Source: Nonlabens marinus S1-08
Lineage (GTDB): Bacteria; Bacteroidota; Bacteroidia; Flavobacteriales; Flavobacteriaceae
Assembly: GCF_000831385.1 (NCBI RefSeq)
Contig: NZ_AP014548.1
Span: 1,302,001 to 1,366,000, forward strand
Direction: 5' to 3'
DNA length: 64,000 bases
A program made the translations under genes and the position numbers. This document shows, in pieces, positions 1 through 9,500 of the stretch. The notes beneath the pieces are model-generated. The model made no database searches, had not been told where the DNA came from, and saw only the letters and a program-made list of their open reading frames with translations. Within the stretch, counting starts at the first letter, position 1, and every line of letters starts with the position of its first letter.

Positions 1-177
<177 letters not shown>

Positions 178-178
178 G

Positions 179-613
179 TTATTTTTTCTTACATTTCACA
201 CATATCCCTTTTAATACCAGGTTGACATTGTTTATTTTATAATCATCTGGCAAACTTTCTTCCGGTATTTTATTTGGCAAACAGATTGTTTTCTTACATT
301 CGGTACAATGAAAGTGCAGATGTAAATCTGAACCATACTTACCTTTAACGTTTTCATTAGAAATCGCAAATTTTGCCACTCCGGTTCCATCATTTATCTG
401 ATGAATAAGTCCTTTATTCTCAAAAATCTTTAGGTTGCGATAAAAGGTCGTTCTGTTTGCCGTCTTATTGGTTTCGCTCTTTTCAGCAAAGACCTTTTTT
501 AAATCGGAAAAGGACACGGCACTTTGCTTCCTTCTCAGATACCGGTATATCTTGGACCTCATTTGAGTAGGGCGAATACCGTGACTTGACAATATTTTTT
601 CCGTTTTGTTCAT
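179..613 (-). CDS. Fur-family metal-responsive repressor (copy 1)
   Basis: A 144-residue protein of Fur/Zur/PerR size. The N-terminal winged helix (about 1-85) has the typical SHGIRPTQMR start and the RTTFYRNLKIFENKGLIHQI recognition segment. The C-terminal half holds the HLHFHCTEC metal site (about 98-106) and two more Cys pairs near the end (CVKC), as in zinc-stabilised Fur dimers. Family role: metal-loaded dimers bind operators and repress transport or resistance genes. It is downstream of the P-type ATPase gene and probably co-transcribed. It is a paralogue of the protein at 4378-4800, so the island carries two related regulators. Which metal it senses cannot be read from the sequence. 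Confidence 0.9.
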   Translation of the reverse strand: MNKTEKILSSHGIRPTQMRSKIYRYLRRKQSAVSFSDLKKVFAEKSETNKTANRTTFYRNLKIFENKGLIHQINDGTGVAKFAISNENVKGKYGSDLHLHFHCTECKKTICLPNKIPEESLPDDYKINNVNLVLKGICVKCKKK

Positions 614-652
614 TTTTTAATCTTGATTCAACGGCAATCTCCTTTATTACAT

Positions 653-2641
653 TTATTTCTTATAGGCGAGCAAGCGCAATGCATTGACCACCACTACCAA
701 CGTAGAGCCTTCGTGAACCGCAACGGCTATGCCGATACTTGCCCAACTCATTATGGTCGCAGGGATTAAAAAGGCAACAACCCCCAAACTTACCCATAAG
801 TTTTGCCTGATAATCGCTTTTGCTTTTCTGCTCAAACCAATGGCAAAGGGAAGGGTTTCCAGTTTATCGGCCATCAGCGCTATATCTGCGGTCTCCAAGG
901 CCACGTCGCTGCCTGCTGCACCCATTGCAATACCAACGGTACTGTTTGCCATTGCAGGGGCATCATTAACACCATCCCCCACCATTGCCAGTTTATTTTC
1001 CTGTTCCGCAAGTTTTTTGATGGCCTCCACTTTTTCTTCGGGAAGCAGACTTCCGCGTGCTTCGGTCAACCCAATTTCTTCGGCTACGGCATCTGCCACT
1101 TTCTGGTTGTCACCGGTAAGCATAATCATTTTCTTGATGCCTATTTCCTTTAGTTGGGCAAGGGTTTCCTTAGCTTTTTCTCGTGGGGTGTCCATTAGCC
1201 CGAGCATCCCTATAAATTCATCGCCCCTTTTGATAAGCATAGTGGTCTTACCTTCCCCTTCAAGCGCTCTTACCTTTTCTGATACATCGCTGGGAACACC
1301 TTTATCAATATCCTCAAAAAGCTCAAGGTTGCCTATGTAAATGGAATTCCCTTGATAGTTTGCCTTTATGCCCTTGCCCTGTACGGCCTCCAAATCATCG
1401 GCATCGGGAATTTTGGTGTCTTTCCCGAGCCGTTCCATTCCGTCACGTACAACAGCCTTTGCCAGGGGATGGTCGCTCAGTTCCTCAACAGCAATCGCGA
1501 TTTCCAACAGTTCCTTTTTATCTATGTTGCCAAAACTTTCGACATCGGTAAGCTTTGGTTTTCCTTCGGTAAGTGTTCCCGTTTTGTCAAAAGCGAGAGC
1601 GGTAAGTACCCCTAAGTCTTCCAAGGGGCGACCGCCTTTTATCAAAACCCCGCCTCGTGCTGCTCTTGCCACACCACTCAATACAGCAGATGGCGTAGAA
1701 ATGGCCAGGGCACAAGGACTGGCTGCCACAAGTACCGCCAGGGAACGGTACAGGCTTTCATTCCACGTTTCATCGATGACCAGAAAAGCAAAATTCAATA
1801 GTATGACCAATAAGATTACCGATGGCACGTAGTACCGCTCAAACTTGTCTGTCAATAATTGTGTGGGCGATTTTTGGTCCTGGGCCTCTTGAACCATAGT
1901 GACCAAGCGGTTGAGGGTAGAATCTTTTGCCTCTTTAATCACCTTTATTTCGAGGGTATTGTTGCCATTGATAGTTCCTGAAAATACACGGTTCTCGTCG
2001 GGAATATCGCTTTTTGCTGTATATTCCTTATCTGGATTTTCTATTGGTGTTTTGTCCACTGGAACGCTTTCCCCGGTAATGGGTGACTGGTCTATACTAC
2101 TATTGCCCTTTACAATAACACCATCAGCAGATATTTTACTGTTGGGGCGTACCACGATAGTATCACCTATCTGTAACTCTTCAATACCCACTTCAACGGT
2201 ATCGCCATCCTTCTTTAATAGTGCGGTTTTAGGCGCAAGGTCTGTTAACGCTGCAATGGACTTTTTTGCCTTGCCCATTGCATAGTTTTCCAGTGCGTGA
2301 CCCAAACTGAAAAGGAACAGCAGCAAGGCACCTTCTGCCCATTCGCCCAAATAGGCGGCTCCTGCAGCTGCGACCAGCATCAGGAAATCGATTTCAAATT
2401 CGCCTTTGGACACTTTGGTAATGGCCTCCTTTAGGGTAAAATAACCTCCAAAAAAATAGGCTGCAATATAGAGCCCAAAAGGGATGTTAGCTGAAACCCC
2501 TGTATATTTTTCCAACAGGAAACCTGTAATTAGTGTGACCCCACTTAAAATTGCAAAATAGAGCTCCGTGTTTTTACCGAAGATGCCACCGTGGTCGTGA
2601 TTGTGGCCATCGCCTTTGCTGTGTTTTTCCTTGTCTTTCAT
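653..2641 (-). CDS. P1B-4-type heavy-metal-exporting P-type ATPase (Co/Zn/Fe class)
   Basis: A 662-residue inner-membrane P-type ATPase. The His-rich cytosolic N-terminus (HSKGDGHNHDHGG, residues 7-19) replaces a CxxC HMA domain. Core motifs are TGES (189-192, actuator), SPC in the transport helix (308-310), the phosphorylation site DKTGT (352-356), an HP motif, TGDN and GDGVNDAPA, then HEGST in the last helix region (643-647). Known: SPC plus an HEGGT-like motif marks P1B-4 pumps (CoaT/CtpD type), which move Co2+, Zn2+ or Fe2+, rather than the CPC copper or zinc/cadmium pumps. HEGST is a one-residue variant. It is flanked by a SpoIIAA-like gene and a Fur-family gene on the same strand. Substrate remains inferred. 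Confidence 0.92.
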   Translation of the reverse strand: MKDKEKHSKGDGHNHDHGGIFGKNTELYFAILSGVTLITGFLLEKYTGVSANIPFGLYIAAYFFGGYFTLKEAITKVSKGEFEIDFLMLVAAAGAAYLGEWAEGALLLFLFSLGHALENYAMGKAKKSIAALTDLAPKTALLKKDGDTVEVGIEELQIGDTIVVRPNSKISADGVIVKGNSSIDQSPITGESVPVDKTPIENPDKEYTAKSDIPDENRVFSGTINGNNTLEIKVIKEAKDSTLNRLVTMVQEAQDQKSPTQLLTDKFERYYVPSVILLVILLNFAFLVIDETWNESLYRSLAVLVAASPCALAISTPSAVLSGVARAARGGVLIKGGRPLEDLGVLTALAFDKTGTLTEGKPKLTDVESFGNIDKKELLEIAIAVEELSDHPLAKAVVRDGMERLGKDTKIPDADDLEAVQGKGIKANYQGNSIYIGNLELFEDIDKGVPSDVSEKVRALEGEGKTTMLIKRGDEFIGMLGLMDTPREKAKETLAQLKEIGIKKMIMLTGDNQKVADAVAEEIGLTEARGSLLPEEKVEAIKKLAEQENKLAMVGDGVNDAPAMANSTVGIAMGAAGSDVALETADIALMADKLETLPFAIGLSRKAKAIIRQNLWVSLGVVAFLIPATIMSWASIGIAVAVHEGSTLVVVVNALRLLAYKK

Positions 2642-2667
2642 ATTATTAATGGTTTTGTTATCGTTAA

Positions 2668-3024
2668 TTAAGATTTAATCCAGTTTTGAGCCTGTTGTTT
2701 CTCAGAAATATCAAAAAATTTAACTTCAGACTTTATGAAAAAATCAGTGGCCTTCGCGGCCCATTCCTGCCATTTTTTATTGCCCACAAAGGCCATCTTG
2801 CCATAATCTCCCAAGTGTGCCGAATCAATCTTTAGGTCTTCCCAAAAGCCTTTAAGGGTATAGCCTTTAAAATCTTCCATTTCAAAATAGAAATCCACTT
2901 TATGCCCTTTTTCTATGATGTTGTGGATAAGCGGATGCATCTTTTCCATATCCTTTTCCGTAAGTTTCCCGCTGATTTTAGCGGCAATTAGGTGTTCCTG
3001 TTCCAAGTTTATAATCTGTACCAT
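2668..3024 (-). CDS. SpoIIAA-like (STAS-fold) small protein, copy 1
   Basis: 118 residues, no signal peptide. The layout (hydrophobic strand LIAAKISGKLT, then a HPLIHNIIEKGHKVDFYFE helix-strand, GKMAFVGNKKWQEW, and a C-terminal AQNWIKS) fits the SpoIIAA-like family (PF11964). The conserved VGxxxWQE segment is shared with the protein at 3990-4340, so the two are paralogues. Biochemical function is unknown. It lies 26 bp upstream of the P-type ATPase and on the same strand, which suggests a role in the metal response; that is inference only. Confidence 0.7.
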   Translation of the reverse strand: MVQIINLEQEHLIAAKISGKLTEKDMEKMHPLIHNIIEKGHKVDFYFEMEDFKGYTLKGFWEDLKIDSAHLGDYGKMAFVGNKKWQEWAAKATDFFIKSEVKFFDISEKQQAQNWIKS

Positions 3025-3105
3025 ATTTGTATATCTTTATATTAATCTATTTAAAATATTACTGCATTGTATGTACAAATATCCATTGGCCTACACTTAC
3101 TTTTC

Positions 3106-3879
3106 TTAATTATAAAGCGCCTTCTCTTTTCCTAAGTGCAAGATGGCTTCGGGCAAATCGAGTTCGCGCGTTCCGTTGCCCGTTCTAATATAAAACCGTG
3201 ACCTCCCGTCTTGACTTAGATAGACTGGTGTTTTGGCCGGGTCTATTTCTATGTAGCACACGTCATTTTCTCCATATCTGTAAAAAGATACATTTACAGC
3301 CGTACATAAATGGGTTCCCAATTTTAAAGATATCAACTGCATCAGGTATTGCTCAAAACCATCTGTACCCGGTTTTTTCAAGGTGTCAAAATCCTGGTTT
3401 AGACCGAGGATGTTGCCGTTATCGTCTACTCCTATAAGCAATTTACCACCGTTGGTGTTCATAAAGCCCGCAATGGTCTTGGCAACAACAAATTCCAATT
3501 GTTTATTCACTTTGGATTGACGTAAATCCCACCTCAAGGTAGCCTTGAACTCTACAAACTGATTTTCGCCGTCTTTGATAAGCGCTATAATTGCATTGCC
3601 GTCATTTCTTTTCTTTGTTAAAATGAAAATTTTATTTCTAAGAAAAACCATAAGGGCAAGGCTGCTGCCCATAATCCCGAACAAAATATTTTTGAATATT
3701 TGGTCTATATCACCAAAGCGTATCGTGTTTTTAATGGTTTCTAAAAAAAGTACGTACCAGTTACCAGTATCTCCTTTTTCATCATATAAGTAAAGTGATA
3801 GTCCCAAGGGCTGAATGATGAACAGTCCAAAGAGAAAGCCAATTATTATTATAAACGCTATTTTTTTCCTGTAAACCAT
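3106..3879 (-). CDS. Membrane-anchored AlbA_2 / Schlafen-like putative DNA-binding domain protein
   Basis: 257 residues. Two hydrophobic helices (about 7-28 and 63-84) precede a soluble domain from about residue 100. That domain carries AlbA_2 (PF04326) hallmarks: FVEFKATLRWDLRQ, then AKTIAGFMNTNGGKLLIGVD with DDNGNILGL, and a final RFYIRTGNGTREL. Known: this domain is usually soluble and found in putative regulators or in Schlafen-type proteins. The two membrane anchors are unusual. It lies between two SpoIIAA-like genes in the metal operon, suggesting a membrane-linked regulatory or sensing role. No catalytic function can be assigned. Confidence 0.75.
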   Translation of the reverse strand: MVYRKKIAFIIIIGFLFGLFIIQPLGLSLYLYDEKGDTGNWYVLFLETIKNTIRFGDIDQIFKNILFGIMGSSLALMVFLRNKIFILTKKRNDGNAIIALIKDGENQFVEFKATLRWDLRQSKVNKQLEFVVAKTIAGFMNTNGGKLLIGVDDNGNILGLNQDFDTLKKPGTDGFEQYLMQLISLKLGTHLCTAVNVSFYRYGENDVCYIEIDPAKTPVYLSQDGRSRFYIRTGNGTRELDLPEAILHLGKEKALYN

Positions 3880-3989
3880 TTTTTTTTAAACCTTGACTAT
3901 CTAAATCTTGGGATTCTTACATTTTTCTTCTGAATTTCTAATTACACGCTTTTTCATTTTAAAAAATTCAATATTTTATTTCGCCATCG

Positions 3990-4340
3990 TTATTTTTCAA
4001 TCCAGCTTTTAGCAAGCTCTTTATCTTCCGAATGAAAATATTTAATATGTGCCTCAGAGAATGGCAAAAGATTTTTGGTAAATTCTTCCTGCCATTCTAT
4101 ACTACCTACAAGTGCCACTTTTTTTAAATGGTCTTGTTTTGGAATTTTGAATTCCATTTCATTTTCTACAGTTTGATGCCTTGTATTTTTGACTTCACTG
4201 ACTTCTATATACCAAGCAGCACTTTTGTATTTTTCAAGATGCTCACTAACAGCCGTTAATAACATTGTGGCATCATCTTTGTCCATACCATTTTCTGCCA
4301 ATGCGTATAGAATATTATCTTTTTTATAAATCGCTAACAT
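3990..4340 (-). CDS. SpoIIAA-like (STAS-fold) small protein, copy 2
   Basis: 116 residues, soluble. It aligns in outline with the protein at 2668-3024, most clearly at KKVALVGSIEWQEE and at the C-terminal ELAKSWIEK. It directly follows the Fur-family gene at 4378-4800 (37 bp gap). The order regulator then SpoIIAA-like protein therefore occurs here, and the island holds a second copy of each family. Members of PF11964 are of unknown function; a structural or partner-binding role is inference. Confidence 0.7.
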   Translation of the reverse strand: MLAIYKKDNILYALAENGMDKDDATMLLTAVSEHLEKYKSAAWYIEVSEVKNTRHQTVENEMEFKIPKQDHLKKVALVGSIEWQEEFTKNLLPFSEAHIKYFHSEDKELAKSWIEK

Positions 4341-4377
4341 AATAGGATTTTTTATGGTTTATATTTCTTGATATTAA

Positions 4378-4800
4378 CTAGTCTGATTGCCTACTGCACT
4401 TCTCACACACACCTTTTACAACCAGATTGATATCTTCTGTGATATAACCCTCCGGTAGATTGATTTGTGGTATTTTATGTTCTGTGAGGCAAACGGTTTC
4501 ATCGCAGTTGCTGCAATGAAAATGCAGGTGCAGGTCGTTGCCAACCTCACATTCACAATTCTCTTCGCATAGCGCGTACTTTAATACTCCTGTGCCATCT
4601 TCAATTTGGTGGACAATGCCCTTATCTTCAAAGGTTTTCATTGTTCTAAATAGGGTGCTCCTTTCGGATATTTTAAAATCCTTTTCCAAATCGCCAAGGC
4701 TAATTGCCACCTCTAATTCTGCCAAGCGCTTATAGGTCATTAGCCGCATAGCCGTAGGTCGTATGCCTTTGCTTTCCAGAAGTTGGACTATTTTTTCCAT
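4378..4800 (-). CDS. Fur-family metal-responsive repressor (copy 2)
   Basis: I chose ATG at 4800 (MEKIVQLLESKGIRPTAM, 140 residues); an in-frame GTG at 4809 would add three residues. The winged-helix half contains ERSTLFRTMKTFEDKGIVHQ and the metal site is HLHFHCSNCDETVC. The C-terminal CEKC pair completes the structural zinc site. It is clearly homologous to the regulator at 179-613 but has an extra Cys pair region (CEENCECE, about 85-92), so it may sense a different metal. It begins 15 bp after the P-II gene, which indicates one transcript with the efflux genes. Confidence 0.9.
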   Translation of the reverse strand: MEKIVQLLESKGIRPTAMRLMTYKRLAELEVAISLGDLEKDFKISERSTLFRTMKTFEDKGIVHQIEDGTGVLKYALCEENCECEVGNDLHLHFHCSNCDETVCLTEHKIPQINLPEGYITEDINLVVKGVCEKCSRQSD

Positions 4801-4815
4801 TTCTATCACTGGGTT

Positions 4816-5154
4816 TTAGAGGTCGTACCGTTTTAGGGATTCACCTGTTTTGATTTGGAAGGCATCCTCAATATCAGATAGATAAATAATTCCGTCGCCA
4901 GGTTCGGGCGTTTTACCATTTTCTAAGATGATGTCGATTGCTGATTGCGCTTCTTCATTTTGACATACCAATTCCACTTTAACAACTGGGCTATCGGTTA
5001 TATTAAAATCGAGGGAAGGTCTTGCTCCTTTTGCTTTGAATGCGCCAGTACCCTCTGCTTGTGAAAGGGTCATACTTTTAAAACCATTGTCGCTTAGGGC
5101 TTCGATGACCCTTTGTATGCGGTTTGGTTTTACAAATGCTTTTATTTCTTTCAT
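4816..5154 (-). CDS. P-II-family signalling protein linked to a heavy-metal RND pump
   Basis: 112 residues with the P-II ferredoxin-like fold: MKEIKAFVKPNRIQRVIEAL at the start, a shortened T-loop region around GTGAFKAKGARPSLDF, and a C-terminal PGDGIIYLSDIEDAFQIKTG B-loop-like segment. Classic GlnB/GlnK T-loop features, including the uridylylated Tyr, are not apparent. Known: a P-II subgroup (PII-NG) is encoded next to CusA/CzcA-type efflux genes, with unclear ligand. Here it lies 115 bp downstream of czcB and upstream of a Fur-family gene, in agreement with that pattern. A role in nitrogen control is unlikely from this context. Confidence 0.85.
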   Translation of the reverse strand: MKEIKAFVKPNRIQRVIEALSDNGFKSMTLSQAEGTGAFKAKGARPSLDFNITDSPVVKVELVCQNEEAQSAIDIILENGKTPEPGDGIIYLSDIEDAFQIKTGESLKRYDL

Positions 5155-5269
5155 ATTGATGCTATTTAGATTTTTAATCGATTTTGAACCGAGCTTGTTC
5201 TTTAATTTTTAACTAACTAAATTAAGTCGATAAACAAACTCGGAATCAAAACCTTTAATTATTGTTGAA

Positions 5270-6517
5270 TTAATGACCGTGTTCCAATTCGCCCTTGACC
5301 ATTTCCGAAGAAAGGGTATAGGCTCCTTTTGTTACTATTTTTATGTCATTGGTAATCTCAGCTGGAAGGTTTACTTCTACAAACCCTAAATCGTGCACGC
5401 CAATGCTTACAGGTATTCTCTTAAACTTCATTTTATTTTCTTCTGGTGCCTCATCTTCATCCACGATAAATAGATAAGATTGCTCACCTTCTTTAATAAT
5501 GGCTTCCTCAGGAACTGCAAAGCCCGATTTTTCGCCCTGTACGATCCTTCCCTCTACATACATTCCGGGTAAAAGGTCTTTGTCCTTATTTTCAATATCT
5601 GCCAATACTTCTATGGCCTTTGGGTCGCTCTCAAAGGTCTGGCCTATGGAACGTACGGTGGCCTTTAAGAGTTCATCAGGTTTTGAAGCAGTTGAAAAAT
5701 AAATCTGCTGGCCTTCCTTGATTTGTTTTATATCCTTTTCATAAACTTTGAAATTCACATAAATTTTGGAATTATCGCTTATAGAGAACATTTTGGCCTG
5801 TGGGGAAACATAATCTCCTAAGCTTACCATCACTTCGCCCACATAACCATTTATAGGTGTAGTGATAGGAATTGCATTGTAAATCTCTCCTTGTGCAACT
5901 TTAGACGGATTAAGCCCCAATAACCTAAGTTTAGATTTCAAACCATTTACACTTGAGGTGGTGGAACGGAATTTTGATTGTGCCATTTGAAATTCTTTTC
6001 CAGAGGAAACCCCTTTATCATAAAGGGTCTGTTTTCGCTCAAAATCTTGCTTGAGAAACACAAGTTCATCGTTTTTTTCTTGAAATTCCTGCTGCATTGC
6101 GATAATATCGGGATGTTCTATGTAAGCTAACACTTGACCCTTGCGCACATTGTCGCCCGGTATTACCCTGATAGAGCTTACATTACCTCCTACAAACGGA
6201 CTGACATTCGCCTTATCCTGTGGAAAAAGTTCCAGCATCCCGGTAACCTTTATATTATTACCAAGGTTTCTTTTTTCCAAGGTCTTGGTCTCCAAGCCAA
6301 TGGTCTCTATTTGTTGTGTGGTAAGTTCTACCACGCCTTCTTCTCCTTCTTCCTCGTGGCCACCTTCTTCTTCGTCGTGACCCTCTTCGCCGTGCGTAGC
6401 TTCGGTTTTTGACACGCCTTCAGTTTCGTTATGACCCAATTCAGAATCGGGCTTATCGTTACAGCCTACCAATAAGAAGGTTAATAGTAATGTTGTAATT
6501 ATTGCTATATTTTTCAT
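5270..6517 (-). CDS. czcB: CzcB-type periplasmic adaptor (membrane fusion) lipoprotein
   Basis: 415 residues. The N-terminus has a lipobox (LLVGC, Cys about 19), so it should be lipidated. A run rich in His and Glu follows (about residues 38-62), likely a low-affinity metal-binding tail. The HlyD/MFP core is visible: a biotinyl/lipoyl-like segment around GDNVRKGQVLAYIEH, a coiled-coil hairpin (about 135-200), then PITTPINGYVGEVMVSLGDY and a beta-barrel. Family role: it links the RND pump in the inner membrane to the outer-membrane channel and can deliver metal to the pump. It ends 20 bp after the pump gene starts its own stop region and is co-directional, so it belongs to the same operon. Confidence 0.92.
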   Translation of the reverse strand: MKNIAIITTLLLTFLLVGCNDKPDSELGHNETEGVSKTEATHGEEGHDEEEGGHEEEGEEGVVELTTQQIETIGLETKTLEKRNLGNNIKVTGMLELFPQDKANVSPFVGGNVSSIRVIPGDNVRKGQVLAYIEHPDIIAMQQEFQEKNDELVFLKQDFERKQTLYDKGVSSGKEFQMAQSKFRSTTSSVNGLKSKLRLLGLNPSKVAQGEIYNAIPITTPINGYVGEVMVSLGDYVSPQAKMFSISDNSKIYVNFKVYEKDIKQIKEGQQIYFSTASKPDELLKATVRSIGQTFESDPKAIEVLADIENKDKDLLPGMYVEGRIVQGEKSGFAVPEEAIIKEGEQSYLFIVDEDEAPEENKMKFKRIPVSIGVHDLGFVEVNLPAEITNDIKIVTKGAYTLSSEMVKGELEHGH

Positions 6518-6537
6518 TATATTCTTCTTTTTTAGGT

Positions 6538-9500
6538 TTATAGATTGCCCAATTGATACTGTAACTCAATGGCTTGTTGATTATACTGGTTAATAAATTG
6601 TAAGTGGTTCTGCTTTATGCGAATGGCACTGTTTAAAATCGTGATATAGTTTACATAGTCTATTTCGCCTTCTTTGGAAGCAAGTTCTGCTGTTGTAATT
6701 TGCTCTTCGGCCAAAACCAATGCACCTTCTTGGTAATAATTCAGCGTTTTTTGGGTTTTTTCCAATGATTTTAACAATTGTGATACCCTGCTTTCGGTTA
6801 TTGCCTTTTGTTCCAAATATTGGTTCTCGGCTACCATTGCATCTGCCTTAGCAGCCTTGACCCTTGCTTTTTGAGGGAAGAACCACAACGGGATACTTAT
6901 ACCTGCTTGATAGGTGTTGAACCCTGAAACATCGTCAACGATTTGTCTTCCATAGGTAAGGTTGAACTTTGGCAAAAACTGGGATTTTTCGACGCCAACG
7001 TTGGCTTTGCTCACCTCGGCATTTTGCATAGAATATTGCAACAATGGATTGTTATCTATGGATGTTGAATCTAAAACGTTCATATAATTCAACGGTTCGT
7101 AGGTGCCTCCAACAGTTTCAATTTCTTGGTCAATCCCCAAATACTGTTTCAACGCCCTTTTGGCAATCTCGATATCGTCATAGGCCTGTTGTCTCAAGAC
7201 CTGTATCTGTTGATATTCAGAAGAAGCCGCGATAAATTCCAGCTTCCCCGTTTCACCTGTATCAAAACGCAGTTCTGCAGCTGTCTTGAAGTTGTTATAC
7301 ACACTATCCAATTGTTCCGCGAAGCGTAACTGGGCTTTATTATAATTTATCTGGTCATAGGCCTGCATCACATTGCGCACCAATTGTTGCTCGCTCAAGG
7401 CATAAAACTTCTCACCCAATTGAACACGTTGCTTATAAAACTTGGATTTTGAGAAACCAGATAACAAATCGATATTTCCCTGCTGCACCCCAATGGTAGT
7501 TTGCACACCGGGCAGGTCATTACCGAATTCTTCTTTGCCCGTAAAAATTTGTGTGCTACCAAGGTCGAAACTTGTTCCTTTCATCGCCCGCTCACGGTCT
7601 ATAAAAGACTGACTTTCCTTAAGGGAAGGATAGTTTTCTTTTGCCAAAGAAATAGCTTCCTCTAAAGTAATAGTCTGTGCGATACCACGGTCTTGTGCAT
7701 TTACTGAATTCGAGGTTAAAAATCCCCCTAAGCTCAATAATACAACCAAAACAGTAGTGCTCTTGTTAATATAACTTGGGTCATTTCCATTATCCTTTCG
7801 TTGCTTACGAGCTTCCAACCAATAATATAATACTGGAAGGACCACAAGTGTTAAAAATGTTGCTGTGAGCAATCCGCCGATAACCACCGTTGCCAATGGT
7901 CGCTGCACTTCTGCACCGCCCGAGGTAGAAATCGCCATTGGGATAAAGCCCATAATGGCCGCCGTTGCGGTTAATAAAATAGGGCGTAGGCGCTCGTGCG
8001 TTGCCTCGTATATTCGTTTTTTTAAGTCTGTCATTCCACTTTCTTTTAATTCGTTGAATTTGTTTATCAGTACCAATCCATTTAATACCGCTACCCCAAA
8101 CAGTACAATAAAACCGACTCCTGCCGAAATACTAAAGGGCATTCCCCTTATCCAAAGGGCAAACACACCGCCAATGGCTGCCAGAGGTACTGCCATATAA
8201 ATCATAAGCGATTGCGAGAACGAGCTCAACGCAAAGTAGAGCAATATGAATATTAGGAAAAGTGCGATAGGCACTACAATCATTAATCGGTCTGATGCAC
8301 GCTGTAAGTTCTCGAACGAGCCTCCGTAGGTTACAAAATAACCAGGTGGCAGTTTTACATCTGTTTCCAATTTTTGCTGAATTTCCTCGACCATCGATTT
8401 TACATCACGTCCACGAACATTGACCCCTACCGAAATACGACGCGAGGTGTTGTCCCTTGAAATTTGCATCGGCCCTGGTTTGTAACTAATATTTGCAACC
8501 TCTTTCAACGGTACTTGTGCACCACTGGGTAAATCGATATACAGATTTTTAAGATTGTTGATGTCTTGTCTAAACTCCTTTGCCAAACGAATAACCACAT
8601 CAAAGCGTTTTTCACCCTCAAAAATCACACCTGCCACTTCTCCTGCAAAGGCAGCACTTACATAATCATTTAGTTTATCGACGGTTACTCCGTACTGTGC
8701 CATTTTTGCGCGATTGTACTCTACCGTCATCTGTGGTAAACCGCTCGTAGCTTCCACATTGAGGTCGGCCGCTCCGGGAACACTTCTGATAACCGCTGCG
8801 ATTTCCTGAACCTTGTCTGCCAACACGTCCAAATCTTCTCCGTACAATTTGATGGCCACGTCCTCCCGAACACCAGTAAGCAATTCATTAAAACGAAGCT
8901 CTACAGGTTGCGTAAATACAAAATTCACACCTGGTACTACAGAAATTTTTTCCTGTATTTTTTCTATGAGTTCTTCTTTGCTCTCTGCGGAAGTCCACTT
9001 GCTCTTATCCTTTTCAAGAATGATATAGCTATCGGCAATGTCCATTGGCATTGGGTCGGTTGGTATTTCGGCAACACCAATCCTTGAAACCACTGTTTTC
9101 ACTTCAGGAAATTCATTGATTAAATTCTGAAGTTTTTTTGATGCCTCTATAGATTCTGTAAGACTACTACCTGGTTTTATCAAGGCCTGAAATGCAATAT
9201 CGCCCTCATCAAATTTGGGTATGAATTCGCCACCCATATTGCTGAAAATATATCCCGCAATCAATAATAAGGCGACTGCACCTAAAACAACACCTGCTCT
9301 AAATCGAAGTGCAAAATTGAGCAAGGGTACATACGCCCTGTTTAAACCGGACATTATTTTATCACTGAATCTGTCAATCTTGTTTTCAAATTTGGCGAAC
9401 CAACTGTTCTGATTTTTGGCAGGTTTTAGGAACATTGACGAAATCATTGGCACGTAGGTAAGACAAAGGATAATCGCTCCCAGAACTGCAAATCCGAAAG

